A DNA stretch of 64,000 bases from an uncultured Clostridia bacterium (lineage in GTDB: Bacteria > Bacillota > Clostridia > TANB77 > CAG-508): NCBI GenBank assembly GCA_944392605.1, contig CALXXE010000004.1, forward strand, positions 84,859 through 148,858, read 5' to 3'. The notes beneath the pieces were generated by a model. The model was given only the letters and a program-made list of their open reading frames with translations. It was not told where the DNA came from and did not search any database. The position numbers and the translations under genes were made by a program. This document shows positions 9,310 to 16,938 of the stretch, in pieces (the stretch's first letter is position 1; each line of letters begins with the position of its first letter).

Positions 9310-9337
9310 ATTATAATACAAATCAACATAATTCAAA
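9310..9337 (-). promoter_or_regulatory. SigA-type promoter of the 91-aa membrane protein
   Basis: Minus-strand TTTGAA (9332-9337), 16-bp spacer, TATAAT (9310-9315). The sequence around it parallels the promoter at 8875-8903. Confidence 0.7.
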
Positions 9338-9345
9338 ATAATTAG

Positions 9346-9374
9346 TTGAAAAACAACCTAAAATTTGGTATAAT
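9346..9374 (+). promoter_or_regulatory. SigA-type promoter of the 156-aa membrane protein
   Basis: TTGAAA (9346-9351), 17-bp spacer, TATAAT (9369-9374); back to back with the preceding minus-strand promoter. Confidence 0.8.
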
Positions 9375-9407
9375 ATATATATTAAGTTAAAAAGAGAGGA
9401 AAAAAAT

Positions 9408-9878
9408 ATGGCAAGATTAAAAACTTTTTTAATATATGCATTAATAATTGTAGGTTTTTTTATATTTTCAGAGTTTATCATTGATGTTGGAATAAATTCT
9501 TCGTACAGAGATATAATAAGAAAGGATAGTACATCACAAGTTGAGATATCAGAGGCACAGGCAACTTTAGTAAATGGAAAAATTAGAGGAACTATAAATG
9601 ATTATGGTGATGATAATTTAACAGGGAAATATGTGGAAATAGATTTATATTCTTCAAGAGACAATATGATAGGAAAAAGATACATAGAAATAGAAACAAC
9701 AGACGCAAACCAAACTCAAGATTTTCATATATATTTTGAGGCGGAAGATGTAAAATCCTATTCAGTGGCAATAGTTAATGAAAGAGAAGGCGGAGAACTT
9801 GAAATTATACCAGAGGAATGGACAAGACCAGAAATAATTGTAGCGACAATGTTTACATTATTAATCTTTTGGGGTTAA
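9408..9878 (+). CDS. Membrane protein with FxLYD-like beta domain
   Basis: The 156-residue protein has an N-terminal hydrophobic helix (residues 6-25), an extracytoplasmic beta-rich domain and a C-terminal hydrophobic helix. The middle domain has the pattern of FxLYD-type folds: a G-x-I-x-N segment, then VEIDLYSSRDNMIG, a strand with FHIYF, and a final VAIVNE strand. This assignment is tentative. The ribosome site is AGAGAGGAA. The short gap to the next operon contains a strong terminator, so it is probably expressed alone. No function can be given. Confidence 0.6.
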   Translation: MARLKTFLIYALIIVGFFIFSEFIIDVGINSSYRDIIRKDSTSQVEISEAQATLVNGKIRGTINDYGDDNLTGKYVEIDLYSSRDNMIGKRYIEIETTDANQTQDFHIYFEAEDVKSYSVAIVNEREGGELEIIPEEWTRPEIIVATMFTLLIFWG

Positions 9879-9934
9879 ATTTAGGAGAATAAATTAAAAT
9901 TTTATTAAAATGGTTGTAAAAGTGTAAGAAAATT

Positions 9935-9970
9935 GATATACTTATGTGGAAATATAAGTATATCTTTTTT
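9935..9970 (+). terminator. Intrinsic terminator ahead of the Asp23 operon
   Basis: Perfect 11-bp stem GATATACTTAT/ATAAGTATATC, eight-base loop, then T6. It ends the FxLYD-like gene; because it sits only about 15 bases before the next ribosome site, attenuation of read-through into the operon is possible. Confidence 0.88.
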
Positions 9971-9986
9971 TAAGGAGGAAATGAAT

Positions 9987-10418
9987 ATGAGTGAAGAAAA
10001 TAAAGAAGAGAAAAAAGAAGAGATAGTAGAACTAGATGAGGAAATAAAAACAGAAAACGACGGGATAAAAATATCAGATGATGTAGTTGCTGTAATAGCA
10101 GGAGTTGCAGTCTCAGAAGTTCCAGGCGTTTCAGGAATGGCTGGAGGATTTGCAGGAGGAATATCAGAAGTATTTAGTGGAAAGAAAAATCTAGCTAAAG
10201 GAATAAAAGCAGAAATAAATGAGGGAAAAGCAAAAATAGATGTAAATATCATAGTAGAATATGGTTCTAGAATACCTGATGTAGCATTTGAGATTCAAAA
10301 TAGAGTAAAAAAAGCTGTAGAAGGTATGACAGGATTAAAAGTAGAAGAAGTAAATGTTCATGTGCAAGGTGTTAATACAGACACAGCTGAAACTCAAAAA
10401 TCAGATGAAGAAGAATAA
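9987..10418 (+). CDS. Asp23/Gls24 family envelope stress protein
   Basis: The 143-residue protein belongs to the Asp23/Gls24 family, abundant proteins held at the membrane by AmaP and linked to cell-envelope stress in Gram-positives. An acidic N-terminal tail (about 30 residues of E/K/D) precedes the domain, recognised by ISDDVVAVIAGVAVSEVPGV and the glycine-rich GMAGGFAGG, then the VNIIVEYGSRIPDVA strand and the C-terminal VEEVNVHVQGV strand. Start 9987 is preferred over 9981 because AAGGAGG ends at 9978. The AmaP anchor and DUF2273 protein follow, as in other Firmicutes. Confidence 0.92.
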   Translation: MSEENKEEKKEEIVELDEEIKTENDGIKISDDVVAVIAGVAVSEVPGVSGMAGGFAGGISEVFSGKKNLAKGIKAEINEGKAKIDVNIIVEYGSRIPDVAFEIQNRVKKAVEGMTGLKVEEVNVHVQGVNTDTAETQKSDEEE

Positions 10419-10446
10419 AATATAATAATAAAGGAGAATAAGGAAA

Positions 10447-10998
10447 ATGAAAACTTTAGAAAAAATTACACTAATTATATATTCTAATATAATGTTAATA
10501 TTATCAATAGTATTATGTTTATTAATATTTGGATGGCTAGATATGGATTTAGTTGGAAATATGGTTTATAGACTTATAGTAGGAGAAACATCAAGTAAAA
10601 TATTACTTGGACTAGGAATAATATTTATCTTACTTTCTATTAAATGTATATTCTTTGATTCAACATCAAAAGAACAAATAAAAGAAAGACAAGGAGTTTT
10701 ACTAGAAAACGAAAGTGGAAAACTTATGATTTCTAAAGAGACAATAGAGAATTTAGTTAATTCAGTGGCACTAAATTTTCAAAGTGCAGAAGATGTTACA
10801 ACAAGAGTTGAATTAGATAGAGAAAATAATGTAAATGTGTATGTAAATTTAGTAATAAGTTCAGATGCAATTATTAAAGATTTATCAGTAAATCTTCAAA
10901 CAAAGATAAAAGAAAAAATAAAGAGAGCAACTGATTTAGAGGTAAAAGAAGTAAATATTACTGTTAAAAAAGTTGCAGCAAAGGAGCAACAAGCTTAA
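10447..10998 (+). CDS. amaP: Alkaline shock membrane anchor protein AmaP
   Basis: AmaP anchors Asp23 to the membrane. The 183-residue sequence shows two N-terminal transmembrane helices (about residues 8-28 and 55-72) followed by a soluble Asp23-like domain with ENLVNSVALNFQSAEDV and a final strand EVKEVNITVKKV, echoing the C terminus of the preceding protein. The position between asp23 and the DUF2273 gene matches the usual cluster. AAGGAG precedes the start. Confidence 0.88.
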   Translation: MKTLEKITLIIYSNIMLILSIVLCLLIFGWLDMDLVGNMVYRLIVGETSSKILLGLGIIFILLSIKCIFFDSTSKEQIKERQGVLLENESGKLMISKETIENLVNSVALNFQSAEDVTTRVELDRENNVNVYVNLVISSDAIIKDLSVNLQTKIKEKIKRATDLEVKEVNITVKKVAAKEQQA

Positions 10999-11019
10999 AA
11001 ACACGAAAGGAATGATAAT

Positions 11020-11223
11020 ATGAATGGAGTTAAAGACTTTTGGGAGCATTATAAGGGGGCAATTATTGGTATAGTTATTGCAATACTAATATTAATAACA
11101 AGATTACAGGACCTAATATTAGCAATAGTTGTAATTATACTTGGAGCTATTATTGGAAATTATGTACAACAAAATAAGGAAGACGTAAAAACAAAATTAA
11201 AGAACTTTATTGATAAGATGTAG
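11020..11223 (+). CDS. DUF2273 small membrane protein
   Basis: A 67-residue protein with an amphipathic start ([13 protein letters not shown]), two hydrophobic helices and a charged C terminus, the pattern of DUF2273. These proteins are encoded next to Asp23 and AmaP and are thought to be part of the same membrane-associated complex; the biochemical role is unknown. The gene is 21 bases after amaP with AAAGGAATG as ribosome site. Confidence 0.85.
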   Translation: MNGVKDFWEHYKGAIIGIVIAILILITRLQDLILAIVVIILGAIIGNYVQQNKEDVKTKLKNFIDKM

Positions 11224-11236
11224 GAAGGAATTGAAA

Positions 11237-11638
11237 ATGAATCGCTCAGAAATAAGAGAACAGACTTTTAAATTAATGTATAGTTTAGAAATACAAAGAG
11301 ATGAAAATCTTGAAGAACAAGTAGAACTTTATTTAGAAAGTAATAACATAACAGACAAAAATGCAATAGATTATATAAAAGATGTAATATTTGGAATTGA
11401 AAAAAATAAAGAAGAGATTTTAGAAGAAATAGAAAAATACTTAAAATCAGATTGGAAAATTGATCGTATTTCTAAAATAGACTTAACAATATTAAAATTA
11501 GCTATATATGAGATAAAATATAAAGAATTACCGTTTAAGGTGGCAATAAATGAAGCAGTAGAACTAGCAAAAAAATACGGAGAAGACAGCTCTAAAAAGT
11601 TTGTTAATGGAATATTAGCAAATGTAGTAAAAGAATAG
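11237..11638 (+). CDS. nusB: Transcription antitermination factor NusB
   Basis: NusB binds boxA RNA with NusE (S10) and supports antitermination of rRNA operons. The 133 residues are of normal length and begin with the family signature [18 protein letters not shown]; the conserved C-terminal helices show [13 protein letters not shown] and [17 protein letters not shown]...[10 protein letters not shown] 11237 is used because AGGAAGG lies nine bases upstream; an upstream in-frame ATG at 11210 lies inside the previous gene without a ribosome site. nusB next to xseA/xseB is a common Firmicutes order. Confidence 0.94.
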   Translation: MNRSEIREQTFKLMYSLEIQRDENLEEQVELYLESNNITDKNAIDYIKDVIFGIEKNKEEILEEIEKYLKSDWKIDRISKIDLTILKLAIYEIKYKELPFKVAINEAVELAKKYGEDSSKKFVNGILANVVKE

Positions 11639-11653
11639 AAAAGGATGAATATT

Positions 11654-12847
11654 ATGAGATATAGTGACATGGCAGTTACTGTTTCTGACTTAAACAGATA
11701 CATAAAAGATAAAATAGCAAATGATGAGAACTTAAGCCAAGTTTTAGTTAAAGGAGAAATATCAAATTTTAAGAACCATTATACAGGACATATGTATTTC
11801 ACATTAAAAGATGAGAATTCTTTGATTAAGTGTGTATGTTTTAAAACATATGCTGAGAAACTAACTTTCATGCCAAAAGATGGTATGAAAGTTATAGTTT
11901 TGGGAAGTGTTTCTGTTTATGAAAGAGACGGTATATATCAGATATATGTAAAAATAATGGAAGAAGATGGCTTGGGTGATTTATATACTAAATATAAAGA
12001 ATTAAAAGAAAAATTAGAAAAAGAAGGATTATTTGATGAAACACATAAACAAAAAATTCCTCTTATGCCAAAAGTGATTGGAGTTTTAACTTCACAAACA
12101 GGTTCTGTAATAAGAGATATTATAAATGTTTCAACAAGAAGAAATCCAAATGTTTATATAAGATTACTTCCAGTACCTGTACAAGGAGAAGGGGCAGAAG
12201 AAAAGATAGCAGCCGGAATCGAATTTATGAACGAGAATAATTTAGCAGACGTTTTGATTTTAGCACGTGGTGGAGGCTCATTGGAAGATTTATGGCCTTT
12301 TAATGAAGAAATTGTTGCAAGAGCTATATATGATTCAAAAATACCAATAATATCAGCAGTAGGACATGAGACAGATTTTTCAATATCAGACTTTGTAGCA
12401 GATTTAAGAGCACCAACACCGTCAGCAGCAGCAGAACTTGCAGTTCCTGATGTGTATGAGATTAAGAAAAAAATAGAAAGTTACCAAGATAGGTTAAGAA
12501 TGGCTTTGATAAAAAAAGTTGAAGTTATGAGGCTTAGATATGATAAATGCATCGCAAGTTCAGCATTTAGAGAACCATTAAGAAAAGTTAATGATAATTA
12601 TTTATTAATAGATAATTTCTTAAAAAGATTAGAAGCATCTATAAAAATAAAACAAGAAAAAGAAAAAAATAAATATGTAGAATTAGTATCTAAATTAGAT
12701 GCTTTGAGCCCATTAAAAACATTATCTAGAGGGTATTCAATAACAGAAAAAGATGGAAAAATTGTAAAGAGTAAAGAAGAATTAAAAAAAGGTGATAAAA
12801 TAGATTTAAGATTTACAGATGGAAAAAAACAAGCTGTAATTAATTAA
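11654..12847 (+). CDS. xseA: Exodeoxyribonuclease VII large subunit
   Basis: XseA is the catalytic large subunit of ExoVII, which degrades single-stranded DNA with XseB. The 397-residue protein starts with the OB-fold (VTVSDLNRYIKDKI ... GEISNFKNHYTGHMYFTLKD), followed by the nuclease domain with PKVIGVLTSQTGSVIRDI and LILARGGGSLEDLWPFNEE, then a long helical region. The last part (SPLKTLSRGYSI) is the typical C-terminal motif. ATG 11654 has AAAGGA eight bases upstream; the ATG at 11645 overlaps that site. It lies between nusB and xseB in one run. Confidence 0.95.
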   Translation: MRYSDMAVTVSDLNRYIKDKIANDENLSQVLVKGEISNFKNHYTGHMYFTLKDENSLIKCVCFKTYAEKLTFMPKDGMKVIVLGSVSVYERDGIYQIYVKIMEEDGLGDLYTKYKELKEKLEKEGLFDETHKQKIPLMPKVIGVLTSQTGSVIRDIINVSTRRNPNVYIRLLPVPVQGEGAEEKIAAGIEFMNENNLADVLILARGGGSLEDLWPFNEEIVARAIYDSKIPIISAVGHETDFSISDFVADLRAPTPSAAAELAVPDVYEIKKKIESYQDRLRMALIKKVEVMRLRYDKCIASSAFREPLRKVNDNYLLIDNFLKRLEASIKIKQEKEKNKYVELVSKLDALSPLKTLSRGYSITEKDGKIVKSKEELKKGDKIDLRFTDGKKQAVIN

Positions 12848-12860
12848 AGGAGAAAATATT

Positions 12861-13082
12861 ATGAGTAAAAGTTTTGAGGAACAAATGGAAAATTTAGAAA
12901 AGATTGTTGGAGAATTAGAAAAGGGAGATTTGAATCTTGATGATTCTGTAGAAAAATTTGAAGAAGGAATTAAAATTTCAAAAGAATGCAATAAAATATT
13001 ACAAGAAGCAGAAAAGAAAATCACTATGTTGGTAAATGAAAATGGTGAAACTAAAGAAGAGAACTTCGAAACAGAAGAATAG
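12861..13082 (+). CDS. xseB: Exodeoxyribonuclease VII small subunit
   Basis: XseB is the small helical subunit of ExoVII. The 73 residues contain the defining pattern SFEEQMENLEKIVGELEKGDL followed by LDDSVEKFEEGIKI, at normal length. AAAGGAG precedes the ATG and the gene follows xseA by 13 bases, as expected for subunits made together. The acidic C-terminal tail (ENGETKEENFETEE) is variable in the family. Confidence 0.95.
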   Translation: MSKSFEEQMENLEKIVGELEKGDLNLDDSVEKFEEGIKISKECNKILQEAEKKITMLVNENGETKEENFETEE

Positions 13083-13104
13083 TTAAAGGGGAGAATTTTT
13101 AGAG

Positions 13105-13548
13105 ATGGAAAATAATTTTATGACATTTATTCAGAACAAATATGTATATGTTCCATTTTTACTATGGTTTGGAATACAATTATTTAAATTAATTTATGAT
13201 TTAGTTACAACCAAAAAATTTAATTTTAAAAGAATATTAGGAGCAGGAGGAATGCCAAGCTCACATTCAGCAGTTGTAACAAGTTTGTGTACATTAATCG
13301 GAAGAAATGAAGGAGTAGGAACTCCATTATTTGCTTTATCGCTTGCATTTGCATTTGTTGTAATGTATGATGCTTGTGGAGTAAGGAGAGCCGCAGGAAA
13401 GCAAGCAGCATTATTAAATAAATTAATAGAAACACCAGGACTTACAGGTGTTCAAGTTTCAGAAAAGCTTGTGGAAGTATTAGGACATACTCCGACACAG
13501 GTATTTGTAGGAGCATTAATTGGAATAGTTGTAGGATTTATTGTATAA
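13105..13548 (+). CDS. Divergent PAP2 family (DUF212) membrane protein
   Basis: The 147-residue integral membrane protein belongs to the divergent PAP2 family. It shows the acid-phosphatase-like core GAGGMPSSHSAVV near residue 50 and a second conserved stretch VMYDACGVRRAAGKQA near residue 93, with several hydrophobic helices around them. The family is related to lipid phosphatases but its substrate is unknown. It lies in the xseAB-fhs run with a short spacing on both sides, suggesting cotranscription. Confidence 0.88.
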   Translation: MENNFMTFIQNKYVYVPFLLWFGIQLFKLIYDLVTTKKFNFKRILGAGGMPSSHSAVVTSLCTLIGRNEGVGTPLFALSLAFAFVVMYDACGVRRAAGKQAALLNKLIETPGLTGVQVSEKLVEVLGHTPTQVFVGALIGIVVGFIV

Positions 13549-13563
13549 GTAGAGGTGATTTAT

Positions 13564-15225
13564 ATGACAGATATAGAAATCGCAAGAAATACTAAATTAG
13601 AAGAAATAACAAAGATTGCTAAAAAAATAAATATAGAAAATGAGGATTTAGAATTATATGGGAAATATAAGGCTAAAATTTCAGAATCTGTTTATGAAAA
13701 AAGAAAAGATAAAAAAAATGGAAAATTAGTTTTAGTGACAGCAATAAGTCCAACACCTTTAGGAGAAGGTAAAACAACTGTATCTATTGCAATTGCAGAT
13801 GGGTTAAGAAAAATAGGAAAAAACTCTATTTTAGCACTAAGAGAACCTTCACTTGGTCCTGTTTTCGGAATAAAAGGGGGAGCAGCAGGAGGAGGAAAAG
13901 TACAGATTGCACCTATGGAAGATATTAACCTTCATTTTACAGGTGATATACATGCAATGACTGCTGCAAATAATTTGCTTTCAAGTATGATAGATAACCA
14001 TATTTATTTTGGAAATGAACTAGGATTTAAAAAGGTAGTTTGGAAAAGATGCATGGATTTAAATGATAGACAATTAAGAAAAGTGGAAACAGGTTTATCA
14101 GGTGAAAAGAAAATAGTTCCAAGAGAAGACGGTTTTGATATAACAGTTGCATCAGAAATAATGGCGATTGTATGTTTATCAAAAGATTTAAAGGATTTAA
14201 AAGAAAAATTAGGAAATATAATTGTAGGTTATAATGGTGAGAATAAACCAATATTTGCAAGAGATTTAAAAGTAAACGGAGCGATGGCAGTTCTATTAAA
14301 AGATGCTATAAAACCTAATTTAGTGCAAACTTTAGAACATACACCAGCAATTGTTCATGGAGGACCTTTTGCAAATATTGCACATGGATGTAATAGTGTT
14401 ATTGCAACTAAAATGGCAATGAAGCTTTCTGATTATGTAATAACAGAAGCAGGATTTGGCGCAGATTTAGGAGCAGAAAAATTCTTAGATATAAAATGTA
14501 GAAAAGCAGGATTAAAACCAGATGCAGTAGTTTTAGTTGCAACAATAAAGGCACTTAAATATCATGGTGGAGTCGAGAAAGAAAAGATACAAGAAGAAAA
14601 TATAGAAGGATTAGAAAAAGGAGTAGACAATCTATATCGTCATATTGATAATTTAAAAAATAAATTTGGTTTAAATGTAATTGTTGCATTAAACAGATAT
14701 ACATCTGACACTGAAAAGGAAATTAATTGGTTGGAAAATAAATTAAATGAAAGAAGTATACCAGTAAGCATTGTTGAAGGATGGGCAAAAGGAGGAGAAG
14801 GTGCAAAAGATATTGCAAAGAAGTTAGTAGATTTAGTAGAAGCACCTGAAAACTTTAATTTTATCTATGAAGATACTGATAGTATAAAAGATAAAATATT
14901 AAAAGTTGCAACTAAGATTTATGGAGCAAAAGATGTAGAATATTCAGATGAAGCAAAAGAAAATATAGAGATGATAAAAAAATTAGGATATGGAAACTTA
15001 CCTGTATGTATTGCAAAAACACAATATTCATTTTCAGATGATCCTAAAAATTTAAGATGTAATAATGAGTATAATATACATGTAAGAGATGTAGAATTAA
15101 AAGCGGGGGCTGGATTTATTGTGGTATTAGCAGGTAAGATAATGACAATGCCAGGGCTTCCAAAAGTCCCAGCAGCTGAGAATATTGACATAGATGACGA
15201 TGGAAATATAGTAGGAATTTTCTAA
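13564..15225 (+). CDS. fhs: Formate--tetrahydrofolate ligase
   Basis: Fhs joins formate to THF with ATP, feeding C1 units into purine, Met and (in acetogens) the Wood-Ljungdahl methyl branch. The 553 residues match the family length. Clear motifs are TPLGEGKTT (ATP site, about residue 65), EPSLGPVFGIKGGAAGGG, INLHFTGDIHA and the C-terminal MPGLPKVPAA. ATG 13564 is preceded by AGAGGTGAT, a good match to the 16S tail, while GTG 13555 would overlap that site. No other Wood-Ljungdahl genes are in the window, so a purely biosynthetic role is as likely as acetogenesis. Confidence 0.96.
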   Translation: MTDIEIARNTKLEEITKIAKKINIENEDLELYGKYKAKISESVYEKRKDKKNGKLVLVTAISPTPLGEGKTTVSIAIADGLRKIGKNSILALREPSLGPVFGIKGGAAGGGKVQIAPMEDINLHFTGDIHAMTAANNLLSSMIDNHIYFGNELGFKKVVWKRCMDLNDRQLRKVETGLSGEKKIVPREDGFDITVASEIMAIVCLSKDLKDLKEKLGNIIVGYNGENKPIFARDLKVNGAMAVLLKDAIKPNLVQTLEHTPAIVHGGPFANIAHGCNSVIATKMAMKLSDYVITEAGFGADLGAEKFLDIKCRKAGLKPDAVVLVATIKALKYHGGVEKEKIQEENIEGLEKGVDNLYRHIDNLKNKFGLNVIVALNRYTSDTEKEINWLENKLNERSIPVSIVEGWAKGGEGAKDIAKKLVDLVEAPENFNFIYEDTDSIKDKILKVATKIYGAKDVEYSDEAKENIEMIKKLGYGNLPVCIAKTQYSFSDDPKNLRCNNEYNIHVRDVELKAGAGFIVVLAGKIMTMPGLPKVPAAENIDIDDDGNIVGIF

Positions 15226-15237
15226 TTTGTGAGTGCT

Positions 15238-15273
15238 ATTAAAGAAGATAGAAATATCTTCTTTAATTTTTTA
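15238..15273 (+). terminator. Intrinsic terminator after fhs
   Basis: 13-bp perfect stem ATTAAAGAAGATA with its complement, GAAA loop, then T6. Ends the Asp23-to-fhs run. Confidence 0.92.
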
Positions 15274-15294
15274 TGTTAAATTTTATTTTTTATA

Positions 15295-15323
15295 TTGCCT
15301 GAATCATGATATGGTGATACAAT
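15295..15323 (+). promoter_or_regulatory. Promoter of the beta-CASP MBL gene
   Basis: TTGCCT (15295-15300), 17-bp spacer, TACAAT (15318-15323). Confidence 0.65.
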
Positions 15324-15369
15324 GTTTTTGTAGTATAGGAAATCTATCTATTAGAAAAGGAGTTACTTT

Positions 15370-16785
15370 ATGGGTAGAAAAGAGCGGTTTTACGCAGACA
15401 TTATGTCTGTGCACTCAGAAGTTACCGGCTCTTGTAACATTGTAACTGTAAGGCTTCCAGATGGAGAGAAGTTCCATTTCATTGTCGATTGTGGACTGTT
15501 CCAAGGGAGCAAGGAAGAAGAAGAACATAACAAGGAGCTGATGTTTAATCCATATAATATTGATTTTTGCCTTGTTACTCATGGCCACGCAGACCATATT
15601 GGTCGTTTGCCTCTGTTGGTAAAGAAGGGGTATAGAAAGTACATCTATACGACAGACGTTACAAGAAGCATAATGGCGCCGGCATTGAAAGATAGTGCTA
15701 GGATAATACAAAGTAAAGCCAAACGGCGCAGAGAAAAAGCTATCTATGATGATAGCGATGCTGAACATACAATGGAGTATGTCAGGGGATATAATTATAA
15801 TCAATGGATTCACGTGAGGAATAACGTTGATGTAATGTTCCTTGGAAATAGCCACTTGTATGGCGCAGCTATGATTCTTGTAAGAATAAGTTATCCTCAA
15901 GAAAGGGATATCAACATACTTTTCACGGGAGATTACAACAACAAGAATCTTTTCTTTGAACCAGAACCTATACCGGATTGGGTATATGAATTGCCACTTA
16001 CAATCGTGCAAGAGTCTACATATGGATATATGAATTCTTCAGAGATTAAGGAGACTTTTGTAGACAATATTATTAAGTGCGTAAGTAAAGGTGGAACGAT
16101 TGTAATTCCAGCTTTTGCTCTTGGCCGTATGCAAGAAGTTCTCTATAAGCTTAAAGTCCTACAGGACTTGGGAACTCTTCCTTTGGAAGTTGATATATAT
16201 GTCGATGGTAAACTCGGCATTATGTACACAGGAATGTGCAAAAATGGCATGCTCGGTGTCAAGAAAGAGATGAGAGAGTTTCTTCCAAGTAATGTTGTCT
16301 TTGTTGACAAAACAACTAGAGGCATGCTTTTGCAGGATAATGCTCCTAAGATTATCGTGACAACTTCTGGAATGGGTTCTCATGGCCCAGCTGAAACCTA
16401 TATACCTAGTTACATAACTAAGAAGAATGCACTTATTCAGTTTACTGGTTATGTAGCAGAAGGAACATTGGGGAGAGAGTTGAAGGAGGCACCTAAGGGT
16501 GAAACTATAAAGATTCGTGGAGTCCTGTATAAGAAGGAGGCAGAAATCGAATATACCAATGAGTTTTCTGCACACGCGAAGGCTGATGAAATGATTAGCT
16601 TCTTGCAAAAGTTTGAAAAACTCAATCTGGTGCTTGTGAATCATGGTGAGGCACCTGTTAAGGACATTTTTGCTAAGCGCATTCTGAGAGAAGTTGATAC
16701 AAAGAATGTAGCTATACTTGGTCAATATTTCCATAGAGTCAATCCATATGGCTTAGTCACGAGTAAGTCGACTAAGTTCTTGTAA
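15370..16785 (+). CDS. MBL-fold protein with beta-CASP domain, foreign-looking codon use
   Basis: A 471-residue metallo-beta-lactamase/beta-CASP protein, a family of RNA (or DNA) nucleases. Visible motifs are FIVDCGLFQG (strand and Asp), THGHADHIGRLP (the HxHxDH metal site, residues about 72-84), NILFTGDYNN, TIVIPAFALGRMQEVLY and, near the C terminus, EFSAHAKADEM and LVNHGEA. AAAAGGAG supports ATG 15370. The base composition and codons (GTC, CTT, AAG, GAG, CGC) differ sharply from neighbours such as fhs and uvrA. It holds two in-frame CGG codons (15385, 15724), the only ones in the window not at a frameshift. It has its own promoter and terminator. Likely a horizontally gained single-gene unit; RNase J/CPSF-like activity is only inferred. 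Confidence 0.88.
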   Translation: MGRKERFYADIMSVHSEVTGSCNIVTVRLPDGEKFHFIVDCGLFQGSKEEEEHNKELMFNPYNIDFCLVTHGHADHIGRLPLLVKKGYRKYIYTTDVTRSIMAPALKDSARIIQSKAKRRREKAIYDDSDAEHTMEYVRGYNYNQWIHVRNNVDVMFLGNSHLYGAAMILVRISYPQERDINILFTGDYNNKNLFFEPEPIPDWVYELPLTIVQESTYGYMNSSEIKETFVDNIIKCVSKGGTIVIPAFALGRMQEVLYKLKVLQDLGTLPLEVDIYVDGKLGIMYTGMCKNGMLGVKKEMREFLPSNVVFVDKTTRGMLLQDNAPKIIVTTSGMGSHGPAETYIPSYITKKNALIQFTGYVAEGTLGRELKEAPKGETIKIRGVLYKKEAEIEYTNEFSAHAKADEMISFLQKFEKLNLVLVNHGEAPVKDIFAKRILREVDTKNVAILGQYFHRVNPYGLVTSKSTKFL

Positions 16786-16791
16786 TTCCAT

Positions 16792-16822
16792 AGGAAGCAT
16801 CCAAAATGGGTGCTTCCTTATT
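16792..16822 (+). terminator. Intrinsic terminator after the MBL gene
   Basis: Stem AGGAAGCATCC (16792-16802) with GGGTGCTTCCT (16808-16818), one G-U pair, AAAAT loop, followed by TATTC. Confidence 0.8.
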
Positions 16823-16893
16823 CTAATGTAATATTTTATATGAGTATTTTTGGTAAATATGGAAAGTATTTTATATAAAAGCAAACCAAACTC

Positions 16894-16922
16894 TTGTTTT
16901 TAGTTAGAAGTTATAGTATAAT
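16894..16922 (+). promoter_or_regulatory. Promoter of uvrA
   Basis: TTGTTT (16894-16899), 17-bp spacer, TATAAT (16917-16922). No LexA-type GAAC-N4-GTTC box was seen. Confidence 0.7.
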
Positions 16923-16938
16923 ACTTTGGGGTGAAAAA

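Noticed and set aside
9878-9987. Riboswitch before the Asp23 operon
   Set aside because: The only structure seen is a single long A/T-rich hairpin with a T-run, explained as a terminator.
13226-13435. Minus-strand ORF inside the PAP2-like gene, and similar leucine-rich minus ORFs throughout
   Set aside because: They are shadows of AT-rich coding strands, rich in Leu/Ser/Phe, with no ribosome sites.
15415-16734. Two long antisense ORFs (198 and 191 codons) opposite the MBL gene
   Set aside because: They arise from the different base composition of the MBL gene, have no ribosome site, and their sequences look like no protein family; the plus-strand MBL motifs are clear.
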